Notes under the pieces: model-generated
What the model was told of the DNA's origin: nothing
The model's input: the letters and a program-made list of their open reading frames with translations, nothing else
The model's database searches: none
Position numbers and translations under genes: made by a program
In this document: positions 44,266 through 54,072 of the stretch, piece by piece
How positions within the stretch are numbered: position 1 is the first letter of the stretch
Layout of the letters: every line of letters begins with the position of its first letter
DNA from: Legionella steigerwaltii
Lineage (GTDB): Bacteria > Pseudomonadota > Gammaproteobacteria > Legionellales > Legionellaceae
NCBI RefSeq assembly: GCF_001468065.1
Contig: NZ_LNYZ01000001.1
Location: 124,001-188,000, forward strand
Direction of reading: 5' to 3'
Length of the DNA stretch: 64,000 bases

Positions 44266-46339
44266 AGCATTGCACTATATTCAATATTGGATGCGTCAAG
44301 GTTTAGGTACACCTTTAGTGCTCATCATGATGCTTGGCATGATGATGTTGCCTTTGCCCCCTTTTTTATTGGATGTTTTATTTACCTTTAATATCGCTCT
44401 ATCACTTGTAGTGCTGTTAGCTGTGATATACAGCGAAAGGCCTCTGGATTTTGCCGTATTTCCAACTGTTATATTGCTCGCAACCTTATTGCGATTGTCT
44501 TTAAATGTAGCCTCAACTCGCGTGGTTTTGTTAAACGGCTATAAAGGAACTGATGCTGCTGGGCATGTGATTCAATCATTTGGTGAAGTAGTTATTGGTG
44601 GAAACTATGCTGTAGGTTTAGTCGTATTTATTATTTTAGTCGTTATAAATTTTGTTGTAGTAACTAAGGGTGCGGGCCGTGTATCTGAGGTTAGTGCGCG
44701 TTTTACTTTGGATTCTTTACCTGGCAAACAAATGGCTATCGATGCCGATCTGAATGCGGGTTTAATTAACCAAGAGCAGGCGATAAAGCGTCGATTAGAG
44801 GTCGCTCAGGAAGCAGATTTTTACGGTTCTATGGATGGTGCCAGCAAATTCGTCCGCGGCGATGCAATCGCTGGAATTTTGATTTTGGTAGTTAACATTA
44901 TTGGTGGGTTAATTATCGGTGTTTTTCAGCATGGAATGAATGTTTCTGATGCACTACATAATTATATTCTATTAACTATTGGTGATGGCTTGGTAGCCCA
45001 AGTACCTTCTTTAGTTTTATCAACTGCTGCAGCCATCATTGTTACTCGAGTTTCTAGTGCGCAAAATATGGGGCATGCAGTTGTTTCCCAATTGCTGGCT
45101 AATCCGCGTTCATTAATTATTGCTGCGGCAATTATCGGATTGATTGGTATTATTCCCGGAATGCCCCATGTTGCATTTATTTTACTTGCTGCAGGTTTGT
45201 CGGGAATTGCTTATTTGTTTCAACAACAAGAAAAAGTTAAGCGTAAAGAGGAGCTCTCTCAGGAAAATGAATCTATTGCAATGCAAGCTCCAAATATTTC
45301 ATCAGAACTCTCATGGGATGATGTAAATCCTGTTGACGTGATTAGTCTTGAAGTAGGATATCGCCTGATTCCTTTAGTTGATCAGTCACAAGGCGGAGTG
45401 TTGCTTTCTCGCATAAAAGGGGTGCGCAAGAAGATATCTCAAGAGCTTGGTTTTTTAATTCCATCGGTGCATGTACGGGACAATTTAGATTTAAAGCCTA
45501 ACCATTACCGAATTAGTTTGGCAGGAGTTGTCATGGGAGAGGCTGCGATTCATCTTGATCGTTGCTTGGCTATAAACCCTGGACAAATTTTTGGCGAAAT
45601 TGAAGGAATTAAAACACATGATCCGGCATTTGGTATGGAAGCGGTTTGGATTAATGAAAGTCAAAAAGAACAAGCACATACATTGGGCTATACCGTAGTT
45701 GATACCTCAACAGTTGTCGCTACTCACCTAAGTCAAATATTAGAGCAAAACAGTCAGCAGTTATTAGGTTATGAAGAAACACAACAGCTCTTAGATAAGC
45801 TTGCAATAAACTCACCTAAATTAGTGAAAGAGCTGATCCCAGATGGTCTTACATTAGGAATGGTAAGTAAAGTATTACAAGGATTACTAGTAGAACATAT
45901 TCCGCTCACTGACATTCGAACGATTGTCGAAACTTTGGCGGAGTTAGCGCCAAAATCTAAAGATACAGAGTATTTAATCAGTCAAGTACGTATTGCCTTA
46001 TCACGATTAATTACTCAAAAAATCAGTGGAATTCACGAGGAATTGCCAATTATTACATTAAAACCCGAGTTGGAACAATTATTGCAAAACATAATTCAGA
46101 GTAGTGGATCTGGAGGCGTAAATTTTGAGCCAGGAATGGCAGATAAAATACAGCATTCTTTAACACAACTAGCAATGCAACAGCAGGCAAAGCAGGAGAG
46201 CTCAGTATTGGTTGTACAACCGGGAATACGAGCAGTGTTGGCACGATTTGTGCGTAATATCTCTCATGACTTTCATGTTTTGTCGTATCAGGAAATTCCT
46301 GATAATAAACAAATAAGAATAGTAGGCACAGTAGGATAG
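44258..46339 (+). CDS. flhA: Flagellar export protein FlhA
   Basis: This 693-residue export motor has eight N-terminal membrane helices and a large cytoplasmic domain that docks chaperones and substrates. The FHIPEP signature appears as RLSLNVASTRVVLLNG and KGAGRVSEVSARFTLDSLPG, followed by KQMAIDADLNAG and GAMDGASKF-like GSMDGASKFVRGDAIAG. ATG 44258 is preferred over ATG 44252 because AGGAGG at 44246-44251 is six bases from the former and touches the latter. The 155 bases to flhF contain a decayed palindromic repeat, so flhF may have its own promoter. Confidence 0.97.
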   Translation: MNKALHYIQYWMRQGLGTPLVLIMMLGMMMLPLPPFLLDVLFTFNIALSLVVLLAVIYSERPLDFAVFPTVILLATLLRLSLNVASTRVVLLNGYKGTDAAGHVIQSFGEVVIGGNYAVGLVVFIILVVINFVVVTKGAGRVSEVSARFTLDSLPGKQMAIDADLNAGLINQEQAIKRRLEVAQEADFYGSMDGASKFVRGDAIAGILILVVNIIGGLIIGVFQHGMNVSDALHNYILLTIGDGLVAQVPSLVLSTAAAIIVTRVSSAQNMGHAVVSQLLANPRSLIIAAAIIGLIGIIPGMPHVAFILLAAGLSGIAYLFQQQEKVKRKEELSQENESIAMQAPNISSELSWDDVNPVDVISLEVGYRLIPLVDQSQGGVLLSRIKGVRKKISQELGFLIPSVHVRDNLDLKPNHYRISLAGVVMGEAAIHLDRCLAINPGQIFGEIEGIKTHDPAFGMEAVWINESQKEQAHTLGYTVVDTSTVVATHLSQILEQNSQQLLGYEETQQLLDKLAINSPKLVKELIPDGLTLGMVSKVLQGLLVEHIPLTDIRTIVETLAELAPKSKDTEYLISQVRIALSRLITQKISGIHEELPIITLKPELEQLLQNIIQSSGSGGVNFEPGMADKIQHSLTQLAMQQQAKQESSVLVVQPGIRAVLARFVRNISHDFHVLSYQEIPDNKQIRIVGTVG

Positions 46340-46371
46340 AAATGGAGTACTGGGTCTGTAATAACAGAACA

Positions 46372-46436
46372 GTAGCTTAGGTGTAGAAAAAAGAACTTAG
46401 AGCATAAATTTCTCAGTTTTCCTACAATCAGGCTAC
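46372..46436. repeat. Decayed palindromic repeat, copy 10
   Basis: GTAGCTTAGGTGTAGAAAAA...GGCTAC keeps the ends and approximate length of the family (compare GTAGCCTGGGTGCAGCG) but the arms no longer pair well. Found between flhA and flhF. Confidence 0.7.
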
Positions 46437-46494
46437 AATTTCTATAGAGGCATTGCGTGAGTAGTGACAAATTTCTTCATAAGCAGGAGGCTTT

Positions 46495-47625
46495 ATGAAA
46501 TTAAAACGTTTTGTTGCGGCCGATACACGCAGCGCTATGAAACAAATTAAAGAGACACTTGGTGCAGATGCCGTCATCTTGTCCAGCCACCATGTAGATG
46601 GTGGAGTGGAAGTAGTTGCAGCAATTGATTTTGATGAAACAATTCTCTCAACTTCTGCAGCGGTAGCTTGTGCTGAGCCACCGAGTCAGATTAATAAATT
46701 TCAAATGCAAACCCCTCTTGATGATATGCGCCAAGAAATTCAAACGCTAAGAGGCATGCTTGAAGCACAATTAAGAGGAAATGTTGGTGTCCATGAGCCT
46801 TTGCATACAATTTTGCTCCAGAAACTTCTGTATTTGGGGGTAAGTCACACGACAGCCGCGACTTGGGCATGTTCTGTGCGACCCGATTTGAATCAACAAA
46901 GAGGTTGGGAAGCAGTATTGAATCTAATTTCCGAGCAATTAACTATTCATGATACCCATAGGATAGAAGAAGGCGGGGTTTATGCTTTTGTTGGACCAAC
47001 AGGTGTCGGAAAAACGACGACATTAGCCAAAATTGCGGCGAGATTTACCTTGAGATTTGGGGCTGATAAGTTAGGTCTCGTCACTATGGACACTTATCGA
47101 ATTGCTGCCCAAGAACAGCTGATGATGTATGGAAAAATTTTGGGGGTTAAGGTCTGTGTTGCTCAGGATGAAGTTTCCTTGGCGCGAGTATTACGGCAAT
47201 TAAGCGATAAGAAATTAATTTTAATTGATACCGCGGGAATGAATCCGGCCGATGAACGAGTTGTAAAACAAATGCATGTATTGGGCACTTATTTACAATC
47301 GATTTCCAAGGTTTTGGTTTTACCTGCAACTAGCCACTATCAAGTATTAGTTGATGCAATAAGGCGTTATGAAGCAAATCAAGTCGATCAGTGTATTTTA
47401 ACCAAACTGGATGAGTCATTAGCTGTAGGTGGTGCACTTAGTGCACTTACTGAGTCAGGTTTGGGGGTGAGCTATCTCACACACGGACAACGTGTACCTG
47501 AAGACATTAAAATGGCAACACGACACCAGCTTATTGAGCTGCTTATAGATCAGGAAATACAACTGTTCCAGACAGACAAGGTTGGGAAAGCGCATCAAAG
47601 TGCTGGGAGAGAATATCATGTCTAA
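46495..47625 (+). CDS. flhF: Flagellar placement GTPase FlhF
   Basis: The 376-residue SRP-type GTPase sets polar flagellum position. The basic N-terminus MKLKRFVAADTRSAMKQIKE is followed by a variable linker to about residue 110 and an N domain. The G domain has FVGPTGVGKTTTLAKIAARF (G1), GLVTMDTYRIAAQEQL (G2), LILIDTAGMNPAD (G3) and ILTKLDE (G4). A GGAGG site precedes the ATG. flhG overlaps its last eight bases, the usual FlhF-FlhG arrangement of polarly flagellated bacteria. Confidence 0.96.
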   Translation: MKLKRFVAADTRSAMKQIKETLGADAVILSSHHVDGGVEVVAAIDFDETILSTSAAVACAEPPSQINKFQMQTPLDDMRQEIQTLRGMLEAQLRGNVGVHEPLHTILLQKLLYLGVSHTTAATWACSVRPDLNQQRGWEAVLNLISEQLTIHDTHRIEEGGVYAFVGPTGVGKTTTLAKIAARFTLRFGADKLGLVTMDTYRIAAQEQLMMYGKILGVKVCVAQDEVSLARVLRQLSDKKLILIDTAGMNPADERVVKQMHVLGTYLQSISKVLVLPATSHYQVLVDAIRRYEANQVDQCILTKLDESLAVGGALSALTESGLGVSYLTHGQRVPEDIKMATRHQLIELLIDQEIQLFQTDKVGKAHQSAGREYHV

Positions 47626-48487
47626 AGTAAAGCAAAATATACGCGATCAGGCCTCAGGCCTGAGGAAGCTGTCACGTGCGAAACCGATTAAAGTCATTGC
47701 AGTCTCTGCTGGGAAGGGAGGTGTAGGCAAGAGTAATGTTTCGGTCAATTTGGCTGTTGGTTTGGCTCAGCTTAACAAAAGAGTCATGTTACTCGACGCC
47801 GATTTAGGTTTGGCAAATATCGATATTATGTTGGGTTTGCATACTAAATTTAATTTATCCCATGTAATTCAGGGAATCTGTCATTTAAGTGACATTATTT
47901 TACCTGGACCTAATGGTATTAGTGTTATTCCTGCGGCCTCAGGAACTGAATTTATGACTCAACTTTCCCCACCAGAGCTTGCTGGAATTATCGATGCATT
48001 TAATGAGCTTACGGATGATTTAGATTACATGATTATCGATACAGCGGCTGGAATTTCAGACACGGTTCTAAGTTTTACTCGCTCATCGCAAGAATTAATT
48101 GTTGTTGTATGTGATGAACCCACTTCATTAACTGATGCATATGCTTTAATTAAAGTAATGAGTAAACGTTATGAATGGACGCGTTTTCATATTCTGGCCA
48201 ATATGGTGAGAAATGAGAGAGATGGGCGCGAATTATTTAACAAATTATTCAAAGTTTCCGAGCAATTTCTTGAGGTTCAGCTAGACTATTTAGGAGCAGT
48301 ACCTTTTGATGAACACATACACAGGGCAGTAAAAATGCAAAAACCTGTATTAATTGCTTATCCTGATTCTGCTGCTTCTTTGGCACTTAGACAGCTAGCA
48401 GATGAAGTATCTGAGTGGCCCCCCAGCTCTTTATTGGGTGGTAATACCAGTTTCTTTTTAGAGCGTTTGGTTGCAGGTGAATTTTAA
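47618..48487 (+). CDS. flhG: Flagellar number regulator FlhG (FleN)
   Basis: This 289-residue MinD/ParA-type ATPase limits flagellar number and, as FleN, restrains FleQ. The deviant Walker A is SAGKGGVGKSNVSVNLAVGL, with DADLGLANIDIMLGL as the switch region and DYMIIDTAAGISDTVL after it. ATG 47618 (MSKVKQNIRDQASGL) has GGGAGAG eight bases before it and matches the family, so the longer frame from 47582 is not used. The N-terminal DQASGLRKL motif is typical of FlhG proteins that stimulate FlhF. Confidence 0.95.
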   Translation: MSKVKQNIRDQASGLRKLSRAKPIKVIAVSAGKGGVGKSNVSVNLAVGLAQLNKRVMLLDADLGLANIDIMLGLHTKFNLSHVIQGICHLSDIILPGPNGISVIPAASGTEFMTQLSPPELAGIIDAFNELTDDLDYMIIDTAAGISDTVLSFTRSSQELIVVVCDEPTSLTDAYALIKVMSKRYEWTRFHILANMVRNERDGRELFNKLFKVSEQFLEVQLDYLGAVPFDEHIHRAVKMQKPVLIAYPDSAASLALRQLADEVSEWPPSSLLGGNTSFFLERLVAGEF

Positions 48488-48497
48488 GGAGAATATT

Positions 48498-49208
48498 GTG
48501 GATGCTTTGGCTGCCTATAGCAAAGTTAATCAGCAAATCCAAGAAACATTGGTAAAAACCCATGCCTTGTTGGTTAAACGCATCGCACATCATTTATTGG
48601 GGCGTTTGCCACAAAGTGTGCAGTTGGATGATTTAATCCAAGCAGGAATGCTTGGATTGCTGGAAGCGACTAAACATTATGATTCTTCCAAAGGTGCCTC
48701 ATTTGAAACCTATGCAGGAATTAGGATTAGAGGGTACATGCTTGATGAAGTAAGACGTAATGATTGGGTACCTCGTTCGGTATACCGTAATTCAAGAATG
48801 ATTTCTGAAGCAGTAAAATATCTTGAGCATCGATTAGGAAGAGAGGCTAAGGACTCAGAAATTGCAGCTGAACTTGATATTTCACTTGATGAGTACCATG
48901 AAATGTTACAAGACTCAGTGAGTAGTCATTTATATGGCTTTGAAGATTTGGGTGTTACGGATGATGTTTTGCAGGTTGAAGATGGGTACGCTGAGCCTCA
49001 TGCCAATGTATTTCATAGTGATTTGATGCGTCGTTTGTCAGAAGTTATCCGAGGATTACCCCATAAGGAGCGAATGGTACTCTCTTTGTATTATGAGCAG
49101 GATTTAAATTTAAAAGAAATTGGGGAAGTTATTGGAGTTAGCGAATCACGCGTTTCACAGATTCTTAGCCAAGCAACGCATCGTATCAAATCACGTTTAC
49201 CGGAATAA
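48498..49208 (+). CDS. fliA: Flagellar sigma factor FliA (sigma-28)
   Basis: The 236-residue sigma factor directs late flagellar genes such as flagellin. The start is GTG 48498 (V-D-A-L-A-A-Y), preceded by AAGGAG at 48486-48491; the longer frame begins inside flhG without support. Region 2 shows GLLEATKHYDSSKGASFETY and RIRGYMLDEVR-RNDWVPRS. Region 3 follows, and region 4 has LPHKERMVLSLYYEQDLNLK and VIGVSESRVSQILSQA. Unlike Pseudomonas, no che genes follow; motA starts six bases later. Confidence 0.95.
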   Translation: MDALAAYSKVNQQIQETLVKTHALLVKRIAHHLLGRLPQSVQLDDLIQAGMLGLLEATKHYDSSKGASFETYAGIRIRGYMLDEVRRNDWVPRSVYRNSRMISEAVKYLEHRLGREAKDSEIAAELDISLDEYHEMLQDSVSSHLYGFEDLGVTDDVLQVEDGYAEPHANVFHSDLMRRLSEVIRGLPHKERMVLSLYYEQDLNLKEIGEVIGVSESRVSQILSQATHRIKSRLPE

Positions 49209-49214
49209 AAAACA

Positions 49215-49988
49215 ATGGATGTTTTAACTTTAATAGGGATGTTAACCAGTTTTTTAGCAATTTTAATCGGCCAAATGTTTGAAGGCGGAAACATACAGGC
49301 TTTAATCAATTTATCTGCATTGTTTATCGTACTTGGAGGAACAATTGGTGCCGTCATGGTGCAAACACCACTCAGTACCTTTAGGAGAGCATTTTATATT
49401 TTACCCTGGGTCATCAAACCGCCCAAACTTGATTTTGAAGCCTGTCGAAACAAGATGTTTGAGTTAGCACGAAAAGCACGTCAATTGGGATTGCTTTCTC
49501 TAGAGGAACACTTGGAAGTTGAGAAAAATCCGCTCATTAGTAAGGGTTTGGAATTGTTGGTTATTGGCGTAGATAAACTCACTATTAGACAAGTTCTGGA
49601 AGACGAGATTGATCGAATTGAAGCTCATGACATTCATGCATCACAAGTTTTTGAAAGTATGGGAGGATATAGTCCAACCATAGGAATTATGGGGGCAGTA
49701 TTAGGATTGATCCAAGTGATGCGTCACTTATCCGACCCAAGCGAATTGGGATTAGGCATTGCGGTTGCTTTCGTTGCTACTATTTACGGGGTTGGAATGG
49801 CTAATCTCATTTTTTTACCAATAGCGAATAAATTAAAAAGTTGTGTTGCCCATAAGGTGCACTATGACGAAATGATTGTAGAGGGTTTAGTTGCCATCGC
49901 CTCTGGGGAAAGCCCAGGGATCCTGCTATTAAAACTTAATAATTTTGGCCAGCACAAGAAAAATGAAATCAAGAAAAAAAAGAAATGA
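49215..49988 (+). CDS. motA: Flagellar motor stator protein MotA/MotC type
   Basis: This 257-residue stator subunit has four membrane helices: LTLIGMLTSFLAILIGQMFE, LINLSALFIVLGGTIGAVMV, ESMGGYSPTIGIMGAVLGLI and IAVAFVATIYGVGMANLIFL. The cytoplasmic loop between helices 2 and 3 holds the charged residues that contact FliG. The sequence is closer to PomA/MotC than to E. coli MotA. Whether it conducts protons or sodium cannot be told. It overlaps motB by 26 bases. Confidence 0.93.
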   Translation: MDVLTLIGMLTSFLAILIGQMFEGGNIQALINLSALFIVLGGTIGAVMVQTPLSTFRRAFYILPWVIKPPKLDFEACRNKMFELARKARQLGLLSLEEHLEVEKNPLISKGLELLVIGVDKLTIRQVLEDEIDRIEAHDIHASQVFESMGGYSPTIGIMGAVLGLIQVMRHLSDPSELGLGIAVAFVATIYGVGMANLIFLPIANKLKSCVAHKVHYDEMIVEGLVAIASGESPGILLLKLNNFGQHKKNEIKKKKK

Positions 49989-50730
49989 ACAACATAACGA
50001 CCATCATCGTTGGGTTGTCTCTTATGCAGATTTTATCACCTTGTTATTTGCATTTTTTGTAGTGATGTACGCTATTTCTTCCGTTAATATTTCAAAATAC
50101 CGATCACTTTCGGAGGGGATGAAATCGGCTTTCAATAAAAAAGATGCAGCTCGTGCGCTCAAATCAACAGACAATAAAAAAGATGGGCCACAAACCAAAC
50201 AATTTCACGGACTCTATAATGATGGGCTTGATGAACTAAATCAATCGTTATCAGAATTAGAAGATGGAAATTATAAGATTAATCGTCAGGAAGGCTGGAT
50301 AGAGCTGGATATTAAATCAGGAGCTTTGTTTGAGTCGGGTGAGGCTGATTTAAAACCTGAGGCTTTTGTTAAATTAATGCGATTGGCCAGTAAGATCAAA
50401 AAATCTAACTATATTGTTGCAGTAGAAGGGTATACTGATAATGTTCCTATAGAAACTCCTCAATTCCCATCAAACTGGGAGCTTTCAGCCATGCGTGCAG
50501 CAGTTGTTGGTCGGATTTTAAATTCATTTGGTATTTCAACACAACATATTTTAGTAACGGGTTACGGCGAACAATTTCCAGTTGCAGATAACATCACGGA
50601 ACAAGGGAGAGCCGCAAATCGCAGAGTAAGTGTCGTTATTGCCCTGAGTCGAAGTGTTCCTCGCCTTTTTAATCCGGCATTAAGTGAACAAGTGCACCGT
50701 GTAGTCATTGGGAATAAGGAAATAAAATGA
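49963..50730 (+). CDS. motB: Flagellar motor stator protein MotB/MotD type
   Basis: The 255-residue ion-channel and peptidoglycan-anchoring stator subunit has the critical aspartate in VVSYADFITLLFAFFVVMYA. The plug region and linker follow, then an OmpA-like peptidoglycan-binding domain (VEGYTDNVPIETPQFPSNWE, TGYGEQFPVADN, RAANRRVSVVI). ATG 49963 (MKSRKKRNEQH) lies within motA; a TTG start at 49945 is less likely. The next gene overlaps its stop as ATGA. Confidence 0.93.
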   Translation: MKSRKKRNEQHNDHHRWVVSYADFITLLFAFFVVMYAISSVNISKYRSLSEGMKSAFNKKDAARALKSTDNKKDGPQTKQFHGLYNDGLDELNQSLSELEDGNYKINRQEGWIELDIKSGALFESGEADLKPEAFVKLMRLASKIKKSNYIVAVEGYTDNVPIETPQFPSNWELSAMRAAVVGRILNSFGISTQHILVTGYGEQFPVADNITEQGRAANRRVSVVIALSRSVPRLFNPALSEQVHRVVIGNKEIK

Positions 50731-51125
50731 TGATTTTTCTTTTATGTTTGAATGTGGTTATTTTTTTATTAGTAGTGAATTACTTATTAGATCAGCGAAA
50801 AAAATTAATTGATTTTCAGGAAAAATTAGATACACAGCAAAAATCAATTGATCAAATTACAAAAGATCATCCTATGTTAATACATGCTGATTTATTGTTC
50901 TCCAAGCAATTAAAGGAAATTAATACCCAATTGATTAGTATGGATAACCAGATTCAGGATTTGGAGAATAAACGAGAGAATGATGGTGGTTATCGTCATG
51001 CTTTACGCATTTTGGAAATGGGGGGTAATCGGGATGAAATTGTGGAGAGTTGCCATTTATCTCCTGCGGAAGCTGATTTGTTAATGAACTTGCAAGCCTA
51101 CCGAACCGCTATGAAGACTTCATAA
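50727..51125 (+). CDS. DUF2802-family flagellar-cluster protein
   Basis: The 132-residue protein has an N-terminal membrane anchor (MIFLLCLNVVIFLLVVNYLL) and a coiled-coil-like middle (about residues 23-85). The C-terminal DUF2802 region is ALRILEMGGNRDEIVESCHL followed by AEADLLMNL. Its family usually lies beside flagellar and motor genes in polarly flagellated bacteria, as here, translationally coupled to motB. The C-terminal helix-turn-helix-like motif resembles a degenerate regulator fold. The role is not established; it ends the flagellar operon. Confidence 0.85.
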   Translation: MMIFLLCLNVVIFLLVVNYLLDQRKKLIDFQEKLDTQQKSIDQITKDHPMLIHADLLFSKQLKEINTQLISMDNQIQDLENKRENDGGYRHALRILEMGGNRDEIVESCHLSPAEADLLMNLQAYRTAMKTS

Positions 51126-51194
51126 TGTTGTTTTTTTGACTGCATTCACGGTAAAATCTCAAGCTTATTTTTTACCAGATCATACTTAATCGTA

Positions 51195-51277
51195 TTGTAG
51201 CCTGGGTGAAGCGAAGCGGAACCCGGGAAAGTAGTATTACCGATCCTGGGTTCCGCTTCGCTTCACCCAGGCTACAA
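51195..51277. repeat. Palindromic repeat, copy 11
   Basis: GTAGCCTGGGTGAAGCGAAG (51197 on) pairs with an arm ending GGCTAC at 51275 (TTGTAG/CTACAA to 51277). The variant base GTGAAGC is matched in the other arm (GCTTCAC). Between the DUF2802 gene and prfB. Confidence 0.9.
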
Positions 51278-51324
51278 TAGAAATAAAAGCTTTGACTCAA
51301 TTACTATTTTTTAAAGAGACACAT

Positions 51325-52435
51325 ATGTTAGAAGTAAACCAAATTAATCTTAATCTGGTGGATCTTGAGAAGCGAATTGAAGCGCTTAGGGGGTATCTTT
51401 GACTTTGATGCGAAAAGTGAACGTTTGGAAGAGGTTGTCCGAGAATTAGAATCTTCTACAGTTTGGGATAATCCAGAAGTTGCTCAGGCATTAGGTCGTG
51501 AAAGAACGCAGCTGGAAGCAATCGTTTTTACTTTAACTCAATTAAGTCAATCCATTAATGATTTTCATGAATTATTTGAGATTGCACGCGACGAAAATGA
51601 CGAACAGACTATAAATGAAATTAGCAAAGAATTGTCCTCTATTGAGCAAAAAGTTGCTGATCTAGAGTTTCGTCGCATGTTTTCGGGAAAAATGGACAAT
51701 TCAAATGCTTATTTAGATATTCAGTCAGGCTCAGGTGGAACTGAAGCCCAGGATTGGGCCGAAATGATATTGCGCATGTATTTGCGTTGGGGGGAGCAAC
51801 ATGGATTTATTACTGAATTAATTGAATGTTCTCCAGGAGAGGTCGCTGGTATTAAAAGTGCTACTATTTATTTCAAAGGCGAGTATGCTTTTGGATGGCT
51901 GCGTACAGAAAGTGGTGTGCACCGCTTGGTACGGAAATCTCCTTTCGACTCAGGAAATAGACGACATACTTCTTTTGCAGCAGTATTTGTTTCACCCGAA
52001 GTTGATGATGATATTGATATAGAAATTAATCCGGCTGATTTACGTATTGATACGTACCGAGCATCCGGAGCTGGGGGCCAGCATGTTAACCGAACTGACT
52101 CGGCAGTACGTATTACTCATGCTCCAAGTGGGATTGTAGTACAATGCCAGAATGATCGAAGTCAACATCGCAATAAAGATCAGGCAATGAAGCAGCTGCG
52201 TGCTAAATTATATGAATTGGAAATGCAAAAGAAAAATGCAGAGCAGCAGGCATTGGAAGCCAGTAAATCAGATATAGGTTGGGGATCTCAAATCCGTTCT
52301 TACGTATTAGATCAATCTCGTATTAAAGATCTACGCACCAGTGTTGAAACGAGCAACACCCAAGCAGTATTGGATGGGGCATTGGATCAATTTATTGAAG
52401 CCAGTTTAAAGGCAGGAGTAGGGCAGCATGAGTGA
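51325..52435 (+). CDS. prfB: Peptide chain release factor 2, expressed by programmed +1 frameshift
   Basis: The mature chain is 369 residues. The first 25 codons (ATG 51325, [20 protein letters not shown]) end in the in-frame TGA at 51400-51402, and the rest continues in the +1 frame from GAC at 51401. The conserved recoding site AGGGGGTATCTTTGAC is intact. RF2 hallmarks follow: stop-codon-reading SPF in [11 protein letters not shown], and the catalytic GGQ in [20 protein letters not shown]2 reads UGA and UAA and its own synthesis falls when it is plentiful. The last eight bases overlap lysS. Confidence 0.97.
51388..51403 (+). promoter_or_regulatory. prfB +1 frameshift (recoding) site
   Basis: AGGGGGTATCTTTGAC: an internal Shine-Dalgarno-like AGGGGG, three bases, then CTT TGA C. 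When RF2 is scarce, ribosomes pause at TGA and slip from CTT to TTT, as in E. coli. Confidence 0.96.
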
Positions 52436-53921
52436 TGAGCAAATAGAACATATCGATGAAAGTGAAGTTTATTATATTCGCAAACAAAAATTGGCTGAAT
52501 TACGTACAAAAGGGTTTAATTTTCCAAACCAGTTCCGTCGTGAAAATCTAGCCCAGGAAATTATAAAGCACTATGATTCTTTGGATAAGGAAACTTTAGC
52601 AGAACAACATGTTAAAGTAACTGTAGCGGGTCGTATTGTATTAAGACGTATTATGGGGAAGGCCAGCTTCTTCCATATTCAAGATTTTTCAGGCCGTATG
52701 CAAGTATATATTCGAGCAAATGATCTTCCTGAGCAATATGAAGAGTTTAAGCATTGGGACTTAGGCGATATAGTGGGTGTTCAAGGTGAGCTGTTCAAAA
52801 CAAATACGGGTGAGCTTACGGTACATACGGAACGCGTTGAATTATTAACGAAATCATTGCGACCTTTGCCTGATAAGTTTCATGGCTTAGCAGATCAAGA
52901 AATCAAATATCGTAAACGCTATGTGGACTTAATTGCTAATGATGAAAGTCGTCTTACTTTTTTAACACGCTCACGATTAATTCAGGCGTTTAGACAATTT
53001 ATGGATAAAAACTACTTCCTGGAAGTAGAAACCCCTATGATGCATCCTATCCCTGGTGGTGCTATGGCTCGACCTTTTGTAACGCATCATCATACATTGG
53101 ATATGACCATGTACTTGCGTATTGCGCCTGAGCTTTATTTAAAACGTCTCGTTGTGGGTGGTTTTGAGCGAGTTTATGAAATTAATCGTAATTTCCGCAA
53201 TGAAGGTATTTCAACACGCCATAACCCAGAATTTACAATGGTTGAGTTTTATCAAGCCTATGCAGATTATAAGGATTTGATGAATTTTACAGAGGAATTA
53301 TTACACTACATCTGTGATACAGTAATAGAAAAACGGCAGATTGAATATCAAGGCCAAATTATCGATTTTAATAAGCCATTTACGCGCATGACCGTAAAAG
53401 AGGCAATATTATATTATCATCCTGAAATTGATGCTCAGCAACTTGAGAGTATCGTGAGTTGCCGTGCGATTTTACAGAAAAAAGGATTTCCTTTTAAAGA
53501 AACTGATGGCTTAGGCAAGCTGCAAATTATATTGTTTGAAGAAACCGTTGAACACCAGTTATTTCAACCTACTTTTATTACGGGTTATCCCACTGAAATA
53601 TCACCTTTGGCACGTCGCAGTGATGATGATCCAGAAGTGACCGACCGGTTTGAATTTTTTATCGCGGGTCGAGAAATCGCCAATGGATTTTCTGAATTAA
53701 ATGATGCAGAAGATCAAGCTGATCGTTTTCGTAAGCAAGTTGAAGAAAAGGATGCAGGTGATTTAGAAGCCATGCATTTTGATAGTGATTATATTGAAGC
53801 GCTGGAATATGGATTACCTCCCACTGCAGGAGAGGGCATTGGGGTTGATCGCTTGGTTATGTTATTTACCAATTCACAGTCAATCCGTGATGTAATTTTG
53901 TTCCCTCACTTGCGTCAATAA
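52428..53921 (+). CDS. lysS: Lysyl-tRNA synthetase, class II
   Basis: This 497-residue enzyme charges tRNA-Lys. The N-terminal OB-fold reads [20 protein letters not shown] and [10 protein letters not shown]. The core has motif 1 ([20 protein letters not shown]), motif 2 ([20 protein letters not shown]) and motif 3 ([15 protein letters not shown]). prfB-lysS adjacency and overlap are conserved in many proteobacteria. The length is typical. Confidence 0.98.
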   Translation: MSDEQIEHIDESEVYYIRKQKLAELRTKGFNFPNQFRRENLAQEIIKHYDSLDKETLAEQHVKVTVAGRIVLRRIMGKASFFHIQDFSGRMQVYIRANDLPEQYEEFKHWDLGDIVGVQGELFKTNTGELTVHTERVELLTKSLRPLPDKFHGLADQEIKYRKRYVDLIANDESRLTFLTRSRLIQAFRQFMDKNYFLEVETPMMHPIPGGAMARPFVTHHHTLDMTMYLRIAPELYLKRLVVGGFERVYEINRNFRNEGISTRHNPEFTMVEFYQAYADYKDLMNFTEELLHYICDTVIEKRQIEYQGQIIDFNKPFTRMTVKEAILYYHPEIDAQQLESIVSCRAILQKKGFPFKETDGLGKLQIILFEETVEHQLFQPTFITGYPTEISPLARRSDDDPEVTDRFEFFIAGREIANGFSELNDAEDQADRFRKQVEEKDAGDLEAMHFDSDYIEALEYGLPPTAGEGIGVDRLVMLFTNSQSIRDVILFPHLRQ

Positions 53922-53961
53922 AATGAAATTCTTCTTTCATTTGCGAGAGAGATAGTTTTTT

Positions 53962-54011
53962 GTAGCCCGGATTACGCTGTGCTAATATGGGCTACAATAC
54001 ACCCAGGCTAC
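53962..54011. repeat. Decayed compound repeat, copy 12
   Basis: GTAGCCCGGATTACGCTGTG...GGGCTAC is followed by a second end, ACCCAGGCTAC. It looks like two right ends after an internal loss. The 150-base gap around it holds nothing else. Confidence 0.6.
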
Positions 54012-54072
54012 ATTTTAAGAGTTTTTATAGGTCTCCCAAGTATAAAGAATAATAATAATTATCAGGAGGTTT

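Noticed and set aside
51365-52435. prfB starting at TTG 51365 as a single uninterrupted frame
   Set aside because: The frame is an artefact of the recoding site; ATG 51325 plus the intact AGGGGGTATCTTTGAC site gives the real product.
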